Origin: Gammaproteobacteria bacterium
GTDB taxonomy: Bacteria; Pseudomonadota; Gammaproteobacteria; Xanthomonadales; SZUA-36
DNA: 64,000 nucleotides
Assembly (NCBI GenBank): GCA_021772935.1
Contig: JAJFLA010000015.1
Coordinates: 1 to 64,000, forward strand
Direction: 5' to 3'
A program made the translations under genes and the position numbers. This document shows positions 54,515-63,709 of this stretch, one piece after another (the first letter of the stretch is position 1; each line of letters starts with the position of its first letter). Below the pieces are notes generated by a model, which worked only from the letters and a program-made list of their open reading frames with translations, was not told the DNA's origin and did not search any database.

Positions 54515-55741
54515 ATGTTAAATTCGGCCAAAAACAACAAACTTATTCGTTGGTTGACATACATGATGTTTTTGATGTTTGCGATGACCACCGACGCTGT
54601 TGGCGTGATCATTCCAGAAATCATCAAAGAATATAACCTAAGCCTTAGCCAAGCCGGCCTCTTTCATTACGGTCCGATGACGGCAATTGCATTTGCAGGA
54701 ATATTTTTGGGCTTTCTAGCCGACCGACTGGGACGAAAGAAGGCCATCGTATTGGGCTTGGGTATTTTTTCAGTCACCTCTTATCTATTCGCAATTGGCA
54801 GCAGTTTTGCCTATTTTATGGTATTGATGGTTGCCACCGGTATTGCGATTGGAATATTTAAAACAGCCGCCCTAGCCCTGATCGGCGACATTTCCAGATC
54901 TACTCGAGAACACACATCCACCGTCAACGGCGTGGAGGCTTTTTTTGGGGTTGGTGCCATCATCGGCCCGCTGTTCGTCACCTATCTTATACATCAAGGT
55001 GTCGCATGGAAGTGGCTGTACGTGGCGGCCGGTGTACTGTGCACAATCCTGGTCATCACTGCATTTTTCGTGAACTATCCAAAAACCACCGTGGCCGAAG
55101 ACAAACCGGCCGATTTTAAGAGCGCGATTAAGATGTTGAATAATCCCTATGCTCTATTATTCTCATTTGGTGCGTTTTTATATGTGTCGGCTGAAGCGGC
55201 CATATATGTGTGGATGCCAACTTATCTGATGGGCTATTCCGGTAGCGCCGTCCTGCTCTTCACCTACTCACTCACGATATTCTTTGTGCTTCGCGCCGCC
55301 GGTCGATTTCTTGGTATGTGGATGATGGGACATTTTAGCTGGTCGAAGATAATGGTGCTTTTCAGTGGGGCCATTATGGTGTGTTTTTACTGCTCAATTA
55401 CCTTTGGCAAAGAGGTTGCCGTCTACCTATTACCATTAACAGGTTTGTTTATGTCAGTGATCTACCCAACAATCAACTCCAAAGGTATTAGTTGCTTTCC
55501 CAAAAACCAACACGGAACGATCGCAGGAGTCATTTTGTTTTTCACCGCCGGTGGTGCCGCAGTTGGGCCGCTAGTCATGGCTTTGGTCAGTGACCACTAT
55601 GGTGGTGATGCGAAATACGGATTTATCGTCGCCACTGTATTTGCCGGGATTCTATTTCTTGGGTTCCTCTACAATTTAATTGCTGCCCCTGTCGAACATC
55701 GATTAAGAGAGATTGAGGCCAGCGAATACAAGCCGGCTTGA
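54515..55741 (+). CDS. Major facilitator superfamily sugar transporter
   Basis: About 408 residues and 12 predicted helices. The loop 2-3 signature GFLADRLGRKKAIVLGLG is intact. Other blocks are MFLMFAMTTDAVGVIIPEII, FFGVGAIIGPLFVTYLIHQG and FFTAGGAAVGPLVMALVSDH. It would carry the fructoside across the inner membrane after uptake by the TonB receptor. An AAAGG site seven bases before the ATG at 54515 is chosen over a TTG eight codons upstream. Confidence 0.88.
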   Translation: MLNSAKNNKLIRWLTYMMFLMFAMTTDAVGVIIPEIIKEYNLSLSQAGLFHYGPMTAIAFAGIFLGFLADRLGRKKAIVLGLGIFSVTSYLFAIGSSFAYFMVLMVATGIAIGIFKTAALALIGDISRSTREHTSTVNGVEAFFGVGAIIGPLFVTYLIHQGVAWKWLYVAAGVLCTILVITAFFVNYPKTTVAEDKPADFKSAIKMLNNPYALLFSFGAFLYVSAEAAIYVWMPTYLMGYSGSAVLLFTYSLTIFFVLRAAGRFLGMWMMGHFSWSKIMVLFSGAIMVCFYCSITFGKEVAVYLLPLTGLFMSVIYPTINSKGISCFPKNQHGTIAGVILFFTAGGAAVGPLVMALVSDHYGGDAKYGFIVATVFAGILFLGFLYNLIAAPVEHRLREIEASEYKPA

Positions 55742-55799
55742 GAAAACCCATATAGCCCTATCGAAACGTAATGGTTATGGGGTTGGTGAAATATCCGGG

Positions 55800-56912
55800 C
55801 TATGAGCCTGTCTGCCTGTAGACAGCTTTTGGCCGAATCAGTCTGCTGTCTTTGCTGAACTCCAGAAAGTGGGCGATATAGCCGTAGACCCTGGCCATGG
55901 AAAACATAGCGGTGAAATAGTGGCTAGGAATGCCCATACTGTGGAATACAGCGCCCTTGTAGAACTCGACATTGGCCCAAATTTCTTTGCCCTTGTCCGC
56001 GAAGGCGCGCTGACAGGCATCTTCGACAGCAACCAGAGTTGCCAATAGCGACTTGCTTTCTTCATCCTGACACAACTCGACGGCCATGGGTTTCAGGATG
56101 CGTGCACGGGGATCGACGGTGCGGTATTCCCTGTGACCCATTCCCATAATTTTGACTTTATTGTTCAGGGATTTCTGTACATAGTCATCGGCATTGTCAG
56201 CCCCACCAATGGCAATAGCCATTTCTAATGCAGCCTGATCGGCTCCGCCATGTAGTTTGCCAAACAAAGTGCCAATAGCGGCTGAGATAGAAGACTGGAT
56301 CGGGGCCAGGGTGCTGGCACAGACGCGGCCGGCAAAAGTTCCCGCATTAAAACTGTGCTCCATTTGCAAGATTTGTGCAGCATCCAGCATACGAACCTGA
56401 TCTGGGTTCGGCGTGTCGCCATGGAACATGTGAAGAAAGTTTTCGTGGAATCCCATCTCTGCGCAAGATGCCATCAGGCTTTTCCCTTCGCCCAAGCGGT
56501 AATGACCGGCAATCAGTGCGGGGATTTTTGCGGCCAGAATCAAGCCGTGTTCGGCATTCAGCTCCAAGGTCGTACTGCCCTCGGTCGGCAGAGGTATCAG
56601 AGGCAATACCCCTTGTAGCAGCAGCATGGGGTGTAGTTCACGGGACACCTGCTGTAGTAAACCTGTTTCGTGTTCATTCAGTTGGCTGTGCTGGGACATG
56701 AAGTCAGCCAGTTCGCTTTCCTGCTCTACGTTTGGCCAGGCTCCGAATAAAATCAGTGAGACAATCTGGAGAAACGGCTTGTCCACCAACTCGTTAATAT
56801 CAATACCGCGATAACTGAGCAGTCCCACATCGCCCTGAACATCAGAAATAGCAGTCTCTCCAACGACAACTCCCGCCAGGTCACTTGAATAAAAGGCTTT
56901 TTCTTCGCTCAT
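55800..56912 (-). CDS. Citrate synthase / 2-methylcitrate synthase family protein with Glu for the catalytic Asp
   Basis: 370 residues, the short form: DVGLLSYRGIDINELV, MEHSFNAGTFAGRV (first histidine), GKLHGGADQAALEM, GMGHREYRTVDPRA (second histidine and substrate arginine) and LIRPKAVY. The usual NVDFY, whose aspartate is the base, reads NVEFYKG with Glu316 (GAG at 55965-55967). It condenses an acyl-CoA with oxaloacetate; citrate or methylcitrate cannot be told apart by eye. GGAG precedes the ATG and element B lies 28 bases upstream. The LysR gene beyond is divergent. Confidence 0.87.
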   Translation of the reverse strand: MSEEKAFYSSDLAGVVVGETAISDVQGDVGLLSYRGIDINELVDKPFLQIVSLILFGAWPNVEQESELADFMSQHSQLNEHETGLLQQVSRELHPMLLLQGVLPLIPLPTEGSTTLELNAEHGLILAAKIPALIAGHYRLGEGKSLMASCAEMGFHENFLHMFHGDTPNPDQVRMLDAAQILQMEHSFNAGTFAGRVCASTLAPIQSSISAAIGTLFGKLHGGADQAALEMAIAIGGADNADDYVQKSLNNKVKIMGMGHREYRTVDPRARILKPMAVELCQDEESKSLLATLVAVEDACQRAFADKGKEIWANVEFYKGAVFHSMGIPSHYFTAMFSMARVYGYIAHFLEFSKDSRLIRPKAVYRQTGS

Positions 56913-56940
56913 GTTTGTTCTCCGATTATGTGTATTTTTA

Positions 56941-57233
56941 CTAGCGCTCCTTCAATGTGATAATTACGGATGCAGTTAGCTTGTCAGTGTTCATGGCGAG
57001 GCGCACCTCGCAGGTAATGGCCTTAGTCCTTGGCAAGAGGTGCACCAAGAGTAGGCGCCTTCAGGCGACGATGTCCATGGGCACTGACAAGCCAACCCGC
57101 AGGGCGCTCCTGTGGGATTCCGCAACTGCGTTGCAGCGCTTGTAAAGGACTAGCCATTCACTGCGCACCGCGCCTTGCTGCGAAACCCCACAGGAGCGCT
57201 GCATCCGCAATTATCACATTGAAGGAACACTAG
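56941..57233. repeat. Element B: 293-bp foldback element related to element A, inverted
   Basis: Outer arms 56941-56975 and 57199-57233 are complementary at 32 of 35 positions and both end in CTAG. Inner hairpins are 56975-56996 with 57075-57096 (22 bases, 3 mismatches) and 57104-57116 with 57187-57199 (13 bases, perfect). Loop 57130-57164 is 31 of 35 identical to the reverse complement of 46196-46230 in element A, and 57042-57058 carries the 17-base GCGCCTACTCTTGGTGC block reversed. The stems differ from those of A. It separates the synthase start from its LysR neighbour and may be part of the synthase leader. Confidence 0.85.
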
Positions 57234-57245
57234 TATACGGACAGC

Positions 57246-57268
57246 AAATTAATTAGTAGAATTAATTT
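57246..57268. promoter_or_regulatory. Candidate LysR binding site
   Basis: AAATTAATT and AATTAATTT are perfect inverted arms with a five-base spacer, 27 bases before the lysR ATG. Size and A/T-rich symmetry fit a LysR recognition box between divergent genes. Element B lies between this site and the synthase gene. Confidence 0.6.
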
Positions 57269-57294
57269 TGCTTATCTATATATAAGGAATACCG

Positions 57295-58185
57295 ATGTCT
57301 AGACTTGAAAACAGTGAGTTGCGGGCTTTTCGAGCGGTTGTGGAAGAAAGCGGTTTTAAGCGAGCAGCACAATCCCTGCACATTAGCCAGTCAGCGGTGA
57401 GCCAGTCGGTCGCCAAACTGGAGGCTAAGCTGAATACCCCACTGATAAGGCGCGGTAAAGAACCCAAATTAACTGATGCAGGCAAACGTTTGTTTGACCA
57501 TGCGGTGGAGGTATTGCGAGATGAGCAACAGGTGCTGGAAGATATTGCCGAGTTGAAACTGGGTAGGACTGAAACGCTGAATATTGCGATGGGTGCCTCT
57601 ATTAACCGCTTTCATGGCGCTAAATTAATAAGTGCTTACTACCTTGAAAACCCCCATACCAGAATGAAGGTGTCGGAAATGCCCAGCAGAAATATCATAT
57701 ATGCCGTGTTGTCCGGCAATGTGGAATTGGGGTTTGGGCCATTCCAAAAACACATGCCCGCCTTTGACACAGTGCCTCTTTATGACGATTCCAGACACCT
57801 TGTAGTAAGCCCCAAACACCCCCGCTATACCGAGATGATCAAGGGTGACGTGAAGGCTTTAAAGCGCACCCCGCTCATTACGTCAGCTCTGGATAACCCG
57901 GATATGCGCCCCTCTATCCAGCGCTTGCGGGATCAATTCAGTACCGTCTGGGAGGTCAGTAGCTTGTCTCTGCGCATTCATATGTTAGAACAAGGTATGG
58001 GTGTCACTTTCATTGACTATAAACTTCTGCAGGAGCATCCGCAGTGCAGAAGTTTTCGAATCATGGATGATGTCTCCTTCGGACGGATCGACCGCCAGGT
58101 GGGTCTGTATTTCCGATCGGGGAAAACCCTCAGCAACAGTGGTAGAAATTTCATCGCGCTTTGCCAGCGCCACTGGAAACTGTAG
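57295..58185 (+). CDS. LysR-family transcriptional regulator
   Basis: 296 residues: ELRAFRAVVEESGFKRAAQS, LHISQSAVSQSVAKLEAKL (recognition helix), TPLIRRGKEPKLTDAGKRLF, then a two-lobed effector domain (LNIAMGASINRFHGAKLISA, MLEQGMGVTFIDYKLLQEHP). AAGGAATACC precedes the ATG. Divergent placement suggests it controls the citrate/methylcitrate synthase gene. Confidence 0.92.
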   Translation: MSRLENSELRAFRAVVEESGFKRAAQSLHISQSAVSQSVAKLEAKLNTPLIRRGKEPKLTDAGKRLFDHAVEVLRDEQQVLEDIAELKLGRTETLNIAMGASINRFHGAKLISAYYLENPHTRMKVSEMPSRNIIYAVLSGNVELGFGPFQKHMPAFDTVPLYDDSRHLVVSPKHPRYTEMIKGDVKALKRTPLITSALDNPDMRPSIQRLRDQFSTVWEVSSLSLRIHMLEQGMGVTFIDYKLLQEHPQCRSFRIMDDVSFGRIDRQVGLYFRSGKTLSNSGRNFIALCQRHWKL

Positions 58186-58560
58186 GGTGCATTTCACTGC
58201 TTTACAGCCTCTAACCCAATAAGTCCGTTTGACGCGACAATGATTTCTCTGGTCAGAACCAACGATTTTACTAAGTTTCAATATTCTAACGGAATCAATC
58301 AATACACCCTAATTGCTTCACCGTAACCAAACGCACCAGTCGAACCTGTCCATTGCCGAACTCTGGTAAATCACTGTGAAACGCCAATGCTCCCTCATTG
58401 CAGGCAACCATTCAGATGGGTGTCTCCGTTCTCTTTTGTCTGTTCTCTTCCTTCCGTTCATGCACCCTCAAACCAGGTATAAACAGCTTGCGTTCATCAT
58501 GATCCGCGTCTCAGGCATGACTTTAGTTGGGTTGTATCGCCAATAAGCACCTGTTCTAAT
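58186..58560. other. Non-coding gap without a recognised gene
   Basis: No frame with coding character, no tRNA and no clear terminator is seen. The one notable item is a 17-base stretch at 58410-58426 (ATTCAGATGGGTGTCTC) that is repeated with one change at 63786-63802, on the far side of the TetR-permease-ATPase module. Confidence 0.5.
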
Positions 58561-58591
58561 ATGACCACGGTCATTTATTGACCACGGTCAT
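58561..58591. promoter_or_regulatory. Tandem TetR operator
   Basis: ATGACCACGGTCAT (58561-58574; arms ATGACC/GGTCAT) is followed after four bases by TGACCACGGTCAT (58579-58591). Two copies in front of a tetR start codon, about 30 bases away, strongly suggest autoregulation with two dimers. Confidence 0.75.
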
Positions 58592-58620
58592 ATAAACCCT
58601 TAACAAGGAAGCGTAATGAC

Positions 58621-59211
58621 ATGAGTTGGCGAGAGGAAAAGAAAATAGAGATCAGACAACGGTTGTTTGAAATTTCACTGGACCTTTTTCGGGAACAGGG
58701 CTACGCCGCGACCACTGTTCACCAAATCACCGAACGGGCACGCGTGGGAAAAGGGACTTTTTTCAACTACTTTCCAAGTAAAGAACAGGTCTTGACCCAG
58801 TGGTACCGTGGGCTGCACGAGGAAGCCATCGCCGCGTGCAAAAACCGGGACTTCGCCAGTGCAAGGGACGCGATATTCAGTTTTCTTATACCGGAAGCCA
58901 GGAAGGCCATGCAAGAAAAGCATTTAGTGGTCGCAAAAAACCAACTCTCCCAACAGCAAAGCCCGATCGGGGGTATTGAACAGAGCCAGGACGAGGAAAC
59001 ATACGACTATTGTGTCCAATACCTGCGTCAGGACAAGCAAGCTGGCCGTATCAATTCAGCCCTCGACATTGGGCATTTTGCAAACCTGATATTGACAGTC
59101 ATGACGGGTAACGCACGACGTTGGGTCTATCAACATGGCGATTACGATCTCGCTGAATCGATCGAGAAAGATCTTGATTATTTGTTTGATGGAATAGAAC
59201 TGGAGCAATAG
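58621..59211 (+). CDS. TetR-family transcriptional regulator
   Basis: 196 residues: IRQRLFEISLDLFREQGYAA, TTVHQITERARVGKGTFFNY (recognition helix) and FPSKEQVLTQWYRGL, then a variable ligand domain ending NARRWVYQHGDYDLAESIEK. AAGGAAG lies upstream. It is three bases before the permease gene, so it regulates the module it belongs to, probably through the tandem operator. Confidence 0.9.
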   Translation: MSWREEKKIEIRQRLFEISLDLFREQGYAATTVHQITERARVGKGTFFNYFPSKEQVLTQWYRGLHEEAIAACKNRDFASARDAIFSFLIPEARKAMQEKHLVVAKNQLSQQQSPIGGIEQSQDEETYDYCVQYLRQDKQAGRINSALDIGHFANLILTVMTGNARRWVYQHGDYDLAESIEKDLDYLFDGIELEQ

Positions 59212-59214
59212 AAG

Positions 59215-62200
59215 ATGTGGCGGGAATATTTTCTATTTGAGCTCAAGTTCCGGCTCAAACAACCTCTCTTCTGGATCAGTTGTCTGGTCCTTCTGGCTTC
59301 AGGCGTCATATTGGTTTCGACCGATCTTGCTGTCCTGATGACGACCCAGAAAAAACTCATCTTTCGCAATGCACCCTACGTGCTGATCAATATCCAGATC
59401 ATCATGAGTGCGCTGGGCCTGTTTGTATTGACCGCATTTGTGGCCGACTCGGTGTTGCGTGATTTTCGCCTGAACACAGACATGTTTTTCTTTAGCAAAC
59501 CCGCGAAAAAGATCCACTATTTTGCCGGACGGTTTCTGGGTTCAAGCTTGATGTCGGTCATGCTTTTTGTCTTTCTTCTTATCGGTTTCCTGATCGCGGC
59601 TTACGTACCCTGGCAAGACCCGTCCCGCCTGGGGCCACTGCAATGGAGGCCCTTGTTGTTTGGCTTTACCGTCATGGTGTTACCAACGATGATGGCTCTC
59701 GGTGCGCTGTTGTTTGCGGTTGCAGTAATGAGCAGACGTCTGCTGGTGATCTACCTGTTCGTGCTTGCGATAATCATCGCCCAGGACGTTGCGGAAATTG
59801 TGGCTCGGGGTCTCGACAACCAGTTACTCGGTGGCCTGATGGAGCCCTTTGGGCTCGTCGCACTGGATGAAGTGACACGCTATTGGACCGTCGCAGAATT
59901 CAACACAAAGTTACCCGGCCTGTCTACAGGCCTATTTCTCAATCGCCTGGCATGGCTTGCAATTGGCGGGCTGGCGCTGATACTTGCTTACTTTCGTTTC
60001 CAGCCCGGCGGCTCGGCGTACAAACACACGCAGAAAAAGAAAAAAGCTGGCAAGGCGCCGTGCAAACCCGAAGCAGTATTGCCGGACGTGACCTGCAATT
60101 TCACTCCAGCTGCAACCTGGTACCGCTTGTTATGGCAAATTCGCCTGGAAACCACCATTGTGCTTAAATCGGTTCCCTTCCTGGTTTTGATCCTGACAGG
60201 AATGATGTTCAGCCTGTTTTTTGCATCGGTGGTGGGCTCCCAAAATGAGATCCCGAGTTACCCGTTGAGCTCGCAGATGCTGATCGCCGTCAATTCCACC
60301 TTCAAGCTCATCCTGCCCCTGATTATCATCATCTATAGTGGCGAATTGATCTGGCGGGAACCGAGAACCGCCACGATCGAGGATGTGCTGCCGTTGCCGA
60401 ACCTGGTATTTATGAGTAGCAAACTACTGACCATTGCGCTGGTAATTTGTATCACGCTCGCCAGTGCAATGTTAAGCATGGTCATTTACCAGCTTGCACA
60501 AGGGTTCAGCCACATAGAAGCACTGGTATACATCAAAGGTTTCCTGGTGATGGCCTACCCCATGTTGTTGCTCGCGGTGGCGGCAGTATTCGCGCATACC
60601 ATTGCCAGTTCCAAGTATCTGGGGCACCTTTTAGTCTTGCTGTTACTGATTTCATGGCAGGTACTGCCAAAGCTTGGTTTCGAAAACCTGATGTTCCAGT
60701 ACGGCAAATTCCCGCCCATGATCTATTCAGACTTCAACTCGTATGGCCACTACCTACGCCCGTTTTTTGCTTTTGCACTTTATTGGACCCTGGCAGGTTT
60801 GCTGCTGTTCACGCTGACTTCTTTAATCTGGACACGGGGGCCGGAGACAGGGCTTGGCAAACGCCTGAGACTGGCCAGCCAACGTCTCAATGGCAGAACT
60901 GCATCGTTACTGGGCGCCACGTTGACTGCTTTTGTGGTTTGTTTCATTTATATGCAAAGCACCGACCATAGCCTTTCGCGCGAACAGGGCCGGCTGCAGT
61001 TGGCCGAGTATGAAAAAAACTACGCCCGCTATGCAGATTTACCCCTGCCCCGCATCAAGGCTGTGAAAGTGGAACTGGACCTGTTCCCGAAACAACGCAG
61101 CGCGACAATCAAGGGTAAATACAAACTGGTGAATGAGAGCCAGCAGATTATTGAAACGATTCCTGTCACCATGTCACCGCGCTTCCTTGAAGGCCTGAGT
61201 CCGGTTGAGAGCGGCGTCAAACTCATCTCACTGGGCGGTCTGGACGCTGAACTTGCAGATGAAAGGCTTGGGTTTTTCCTATACCGGCTTAAACAGCCTC
61301 TTGAGCCAGGCGCTGTCATGGATCTCGATTTCGAGGTCGACGTGCAGCAATCGGGCTACCGGAAACTCCCAGTCGACCATCAAATCGTGGCCAATGGCAG
61401 TCACCTGCTCAGCCGAGGCTTTTTCCCGAGCCTGGGTTATTCTGTGCAACACCAGTTGCTCGACCCACAAAAACGGGCCGATCTGGGCCTTGCGCCAGTC
61501 GAACGGGTAGCCTCTGCACTCGATAGCTCAGCACGTGAGAAAAATTACATCACATCTGATTGGGTGAGTTTTGAGGCCATCGTGTCCACCGAACCGGACC
61601 AGGTCGCCATCACTTCGGGCAAACTCGAACGCGAATGGTTATCTGCAGGTCGGCGTTACTTTCATTACAAGAGCCAGGCCCCAATCCTGAATCTGCAGGC
61701 ATTTGTCTCCGCTAAATATGAGGTCCGGCGTGAGTCCCATCACGGGCTCGCCATCGAAATCTATTACCTCAATGACCACGCCTTCAATATTGACCGCATG
61801 ATGAGCGTTGCCAAAACCACGTTGGATTATGCGACCGAGGCGTTTGGCCCCTACCCTCACCAGGTATTGCGCATTGTGGAAGTTCCGAATTACAACGGTC
61901 AACTCGCGATCAGCCTGGGCAGCATGATTACGATTTCCGAGTCCATGGGCTTCAACAGCCGTAACCGTGGTATCGATCCGGTCAAGTATGTCACCGCGCA
62001 TGAAATCGCCCACCATTGGTGGAACCACCAAGTGGTCAGCGCGAATGTCCAGGGCGCCAGCATGATTGGCGAAACCCTGTCGGAATACACCACACTCCTG
62101 GTCCTGGAAAAGGCGTTTGGAAAACAGGCCACACTCGAGTGGATAGCTTATAAAGCAGACACTTACCTGCGCAGTCGCCGAACTGAGGAACGCGCCGAAA

Positions 62201-62793
62201 TGCCATTGATCAGGGTAGAAAACCAGGCCTACATCCACTATCACAAAGGTCTGGTGGTATTCAACGCGCTCAGAGACCTCATGGGCGAAGACCGTTTGAA
62301 CGCGACCCTGCGGGATTTCCTGACCGATTTCCGTTTTCAGGGGCCGCCCTACCCTACTGCGCAGGACTTACTGGAGCGATTTCGTGATGAACTGCCGGTT
62401 GAGAAACACCACACATTGGCTGAATTGTTCGAAACCGTGACGCTCTACGATAACCGGACCATCGATGCCACTTACCTCGCTGAGCACGATGGCCGCTTTC
62501 GCGTTGACCTCGCTTTCGATTCTCGAAAAACAAGCCTGGATCAGGCCGGCGCCGAAACGGAACTCGAAGCAGGCGGGCAGATCGAGATCGGCATATATAC
62601 CGATGACAGCGACATGCCCACGGTGTTGCGCTCGCACACGATCACCAGCACACGTTCAGCACTCAGCATATGGGTGGAACAGGAGCCCGTTCGCGTCGGT
62701 CTCGATCCCTTATTCAAAATGCTCGACCGTGACCGCAAAGACAATTTTCAAAACATCCAATTTTCCGAGGGTTCAACTAATGCTGCAAATTAA
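59215..62793 (+). CDS. ABC-2-type permease fused to an M1-family metallopeptidase domain
   Basis: 1192 residues. Residues 1-590 hold two ABC-2 permease halves of about six helices each (LFWISCLVLLASGVILVSTD, ILTGMMFSLFFASVVGSQNE). From about 600 the M1 aminopeptidase-like part follows: KAVKVELDLFPKQRSATIKG, VEVPNYNGQLAISLGSMI, then the zinc site HEIAHHWWNHQ (His929, Glu930, His933) with Glu953 in MIGETLSEY. The spacing is 19 residues between His933 and Glu953, one more than classical M1; I recall this as normal for permease fusions. The usual GxMEN is replaced by NYNGQLA. It overlaps the ATPase gene by 14 bases. Confidence 0.88.
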   Translation: MWREYFLFELKFRLKQPLFWISCLVLLASGVILVSTDLAVLMTTQKKLIFRNAPYVLINIQIIMSALGLFVLTAFVADSVLRDFRLNTDMFFFSKPAKKIHYFAGRFLGSSLMSVMLFVFLLIGFLIAAYVPWQDPSRLGPLQWRPLLFGFTVMVLPTMMALGALLFAVAVMSRRLLVIYLFVLAIIIAQDVAEIVARGLDNQLLGGLMEPFGLVALDEVTRYWTVAEFNTKLPGLSTGLFLNRLAWLAIGGLALILAYFRFQPGGSAYKHTQKKKKAGKAPCKPEAVLPDVTCNFTPAATWYRLLWQIRLETTIVLKSVPFLVLILTGMMFSLFFASVVGSQNEIPSYPLSSQMLIAVNSTFKLILPLIIIIYSGELIWREPRTATIEDVLPLPNLVFMSSKLLTIALVICITLASAMLSMVIYQLAQGFSHIEALVYIKGFLVMAYPMLLLAVAAVFAHTIASSKYLGHLLVLLLLISWQVLPKLGFENLMFQYGKFPPMIYSDFNSYGHYLRPFFAFALYWTLAGLLLFTLTSLIWTRGPETGLGKRLRLASQRLNGRTASLLGATLTAFVVCFIYMQSTDHSLSREQGRLQLAEYEKNYARYADLPLPRIKAVKVELDLFPKQRSATIKGKYKLVNESQQIIETIPVTMSPRFLEGLSPVESGVKLISLGGLDAELADERLGFFLYRLKQPLEPGAVMDLDFEVDVQQSGYRKLPVDHQIVANGSHLLSRGFFPSLGYSVQHQLLDPQKRADLGLAPVERVASALDSSAREKNYITSDWVSFEAIVSTEPDQVAITSGKLEREWLSAGRRYFHYKSQAPILNLQAFVSAKYEVRRESHHGLAIEIYYLNDHAFNIDRMMSVAKTTLDYATEAFGPYPHQVLRIVEVPNYNGQLAISLGSMITISESMGFNSRNRGIDPVKYVTAHEIAHHWWNHQVVSANVQGASMIGETLSEYTTLLVLEKAFGKQATLEWIAYKADTYLRSRRTEERAEMPLIRVENQAYIHYHKGLVVFNALRDLMGEDRLNATLRDFLTDFRFQGPPYPTAQDLLERFRDELPVEKHHTLAELFETVTLYDNRTIDATYLAEHDGRFRVDLAFDSRKTSLDQAGAETELEAGGQIEIGIYTDDSDMPTVLRSHTITSTRSALSIWVEQEPVRVGLDPLFKMLDRDRKDNFQNIQFSEGSTNAAN

Positions 62794-63667
62794 GCACGTT
62801 TCCAAAACTTATGATAACGGTGTTCAGGCCTTGCAGGATGTAAACCTGGATATCCCCACCGGCATGCTCGGGCTGCTCGGACCCAATGGCGCCGGTAAAT
62901 CCAGCCTGATGAGAACTATCGCAACGCTACAGCAATGCGATTCCGGCAGTATCGTTCTGGACAACCTGGACGTCTTATCCGAACCGCATGAAGCACGAAA
63001 ACTATTGGGTTATCTTCCGCAGGATTTTGGGGTCTACCCGCAATTCAGCGCGCAAACCATGCTGAACCACTTCGCTGCACTCAAGGGCATCACCCGGACC
63101 GGCGAACGCAAAGAAACCGTGCAGGGCTTACTGGCGATGGTCAATCTGTGGGAGGTGCGCAAACAAAAATTGGGCACTTATTCCGGCGGTATGCGTCAAC
63201 GCTTTGGTGTCGCCCAGGCCCTGTTGGGAAATCCGCGCCTGGTGGTGGTCGATGAACCCACCGCGGGGCTGGACCCCGAGGAACGCCAGCGCCTGCTCAA
63301 TTTGCTCAGCGAAATCAGCGAAAAAGTGGTGATCGTACTCTCCACGCACCTGGTGAAAGATGTACGCGATCTTTGTCGTCACATGGCAATTCTGAACAAG
63401 GGCCGGATATTGAGCTTTGGTGATCCGCAACAGCTGGTCGCAAAGATGGAAGGCAAAGTCTGGACGGCCATCGTCAGCAAACACGAAGTCGATCGATACC
63501 GGGAAACGCACCAGGTATTATCAACCAGGTTATACGCCGGGAACATTGCAATACGTGTCGTCAGCGATACCGACCCCGGGCCCAACTTCAGTGCGGCGAC
63601 AGCTGACCTCGAAGATGGCTACTTTTTTGTACTCAAGAATCCACCTGCCTCTGAATCTTTGAACTGA
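62780..63667 (+). CDS. ABC transporter ATP-binding protein
   Basis: About 295 residues: LLGPNGAGKSSLMRTIATLQ (Walker A), YLPQDFGVYPQFSAQ (Q-loop), GTYSGGMRQRFGVAQALLGN (signature), LVVVDEPTAGLDPEER (Walker B) and LSTHLVKDVRDL (H-loop). A C-terminal domain of about 80 residues follows. It energises the permease-peptidase fusion. GAGGG eight bases before the ATG at 62780, inside the end of the permease gene, supports this start. Confidence 0.92.
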   Translation: MLQIKHVSKTYDNGVQALQDVNLDIPTGMLGLLGPNGAGKSSLMRTIATLQQCDSGSIVLDNLDVLSEPHEARKLLGYLPQDFGVYPQFSAQTMLNHFAALKGITRTGERKETVQGLLAMVNLWEVRKQKLGTYSGGMRQRFGVAQALLGNPRLVVVDEPTAGLDPEERQRLLNLLSEISEKVVIVLSTHLVKDVRDLCRHMAILNKGRILSFGDPQQLVAKMEGKVWTAIVSKHEVDRYRETHQVLSTRLYAGNIAIRVVSDTDPGPNFSAATADLEDGYFFVLKNPPASESLN

Positions 63668-63709
63668 GGTTTGAATATGCGCCTGTTGTGCGCAAGGAGT
63701 AGAGACAGG

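Noticed and set aside
55742-55799. Weak inverted repeat AACCCATA/TATGGGGTT between the MFS and synthase genes as a terminator
   Set aside because: Short, imperfect arms and a long loop with no T-run.
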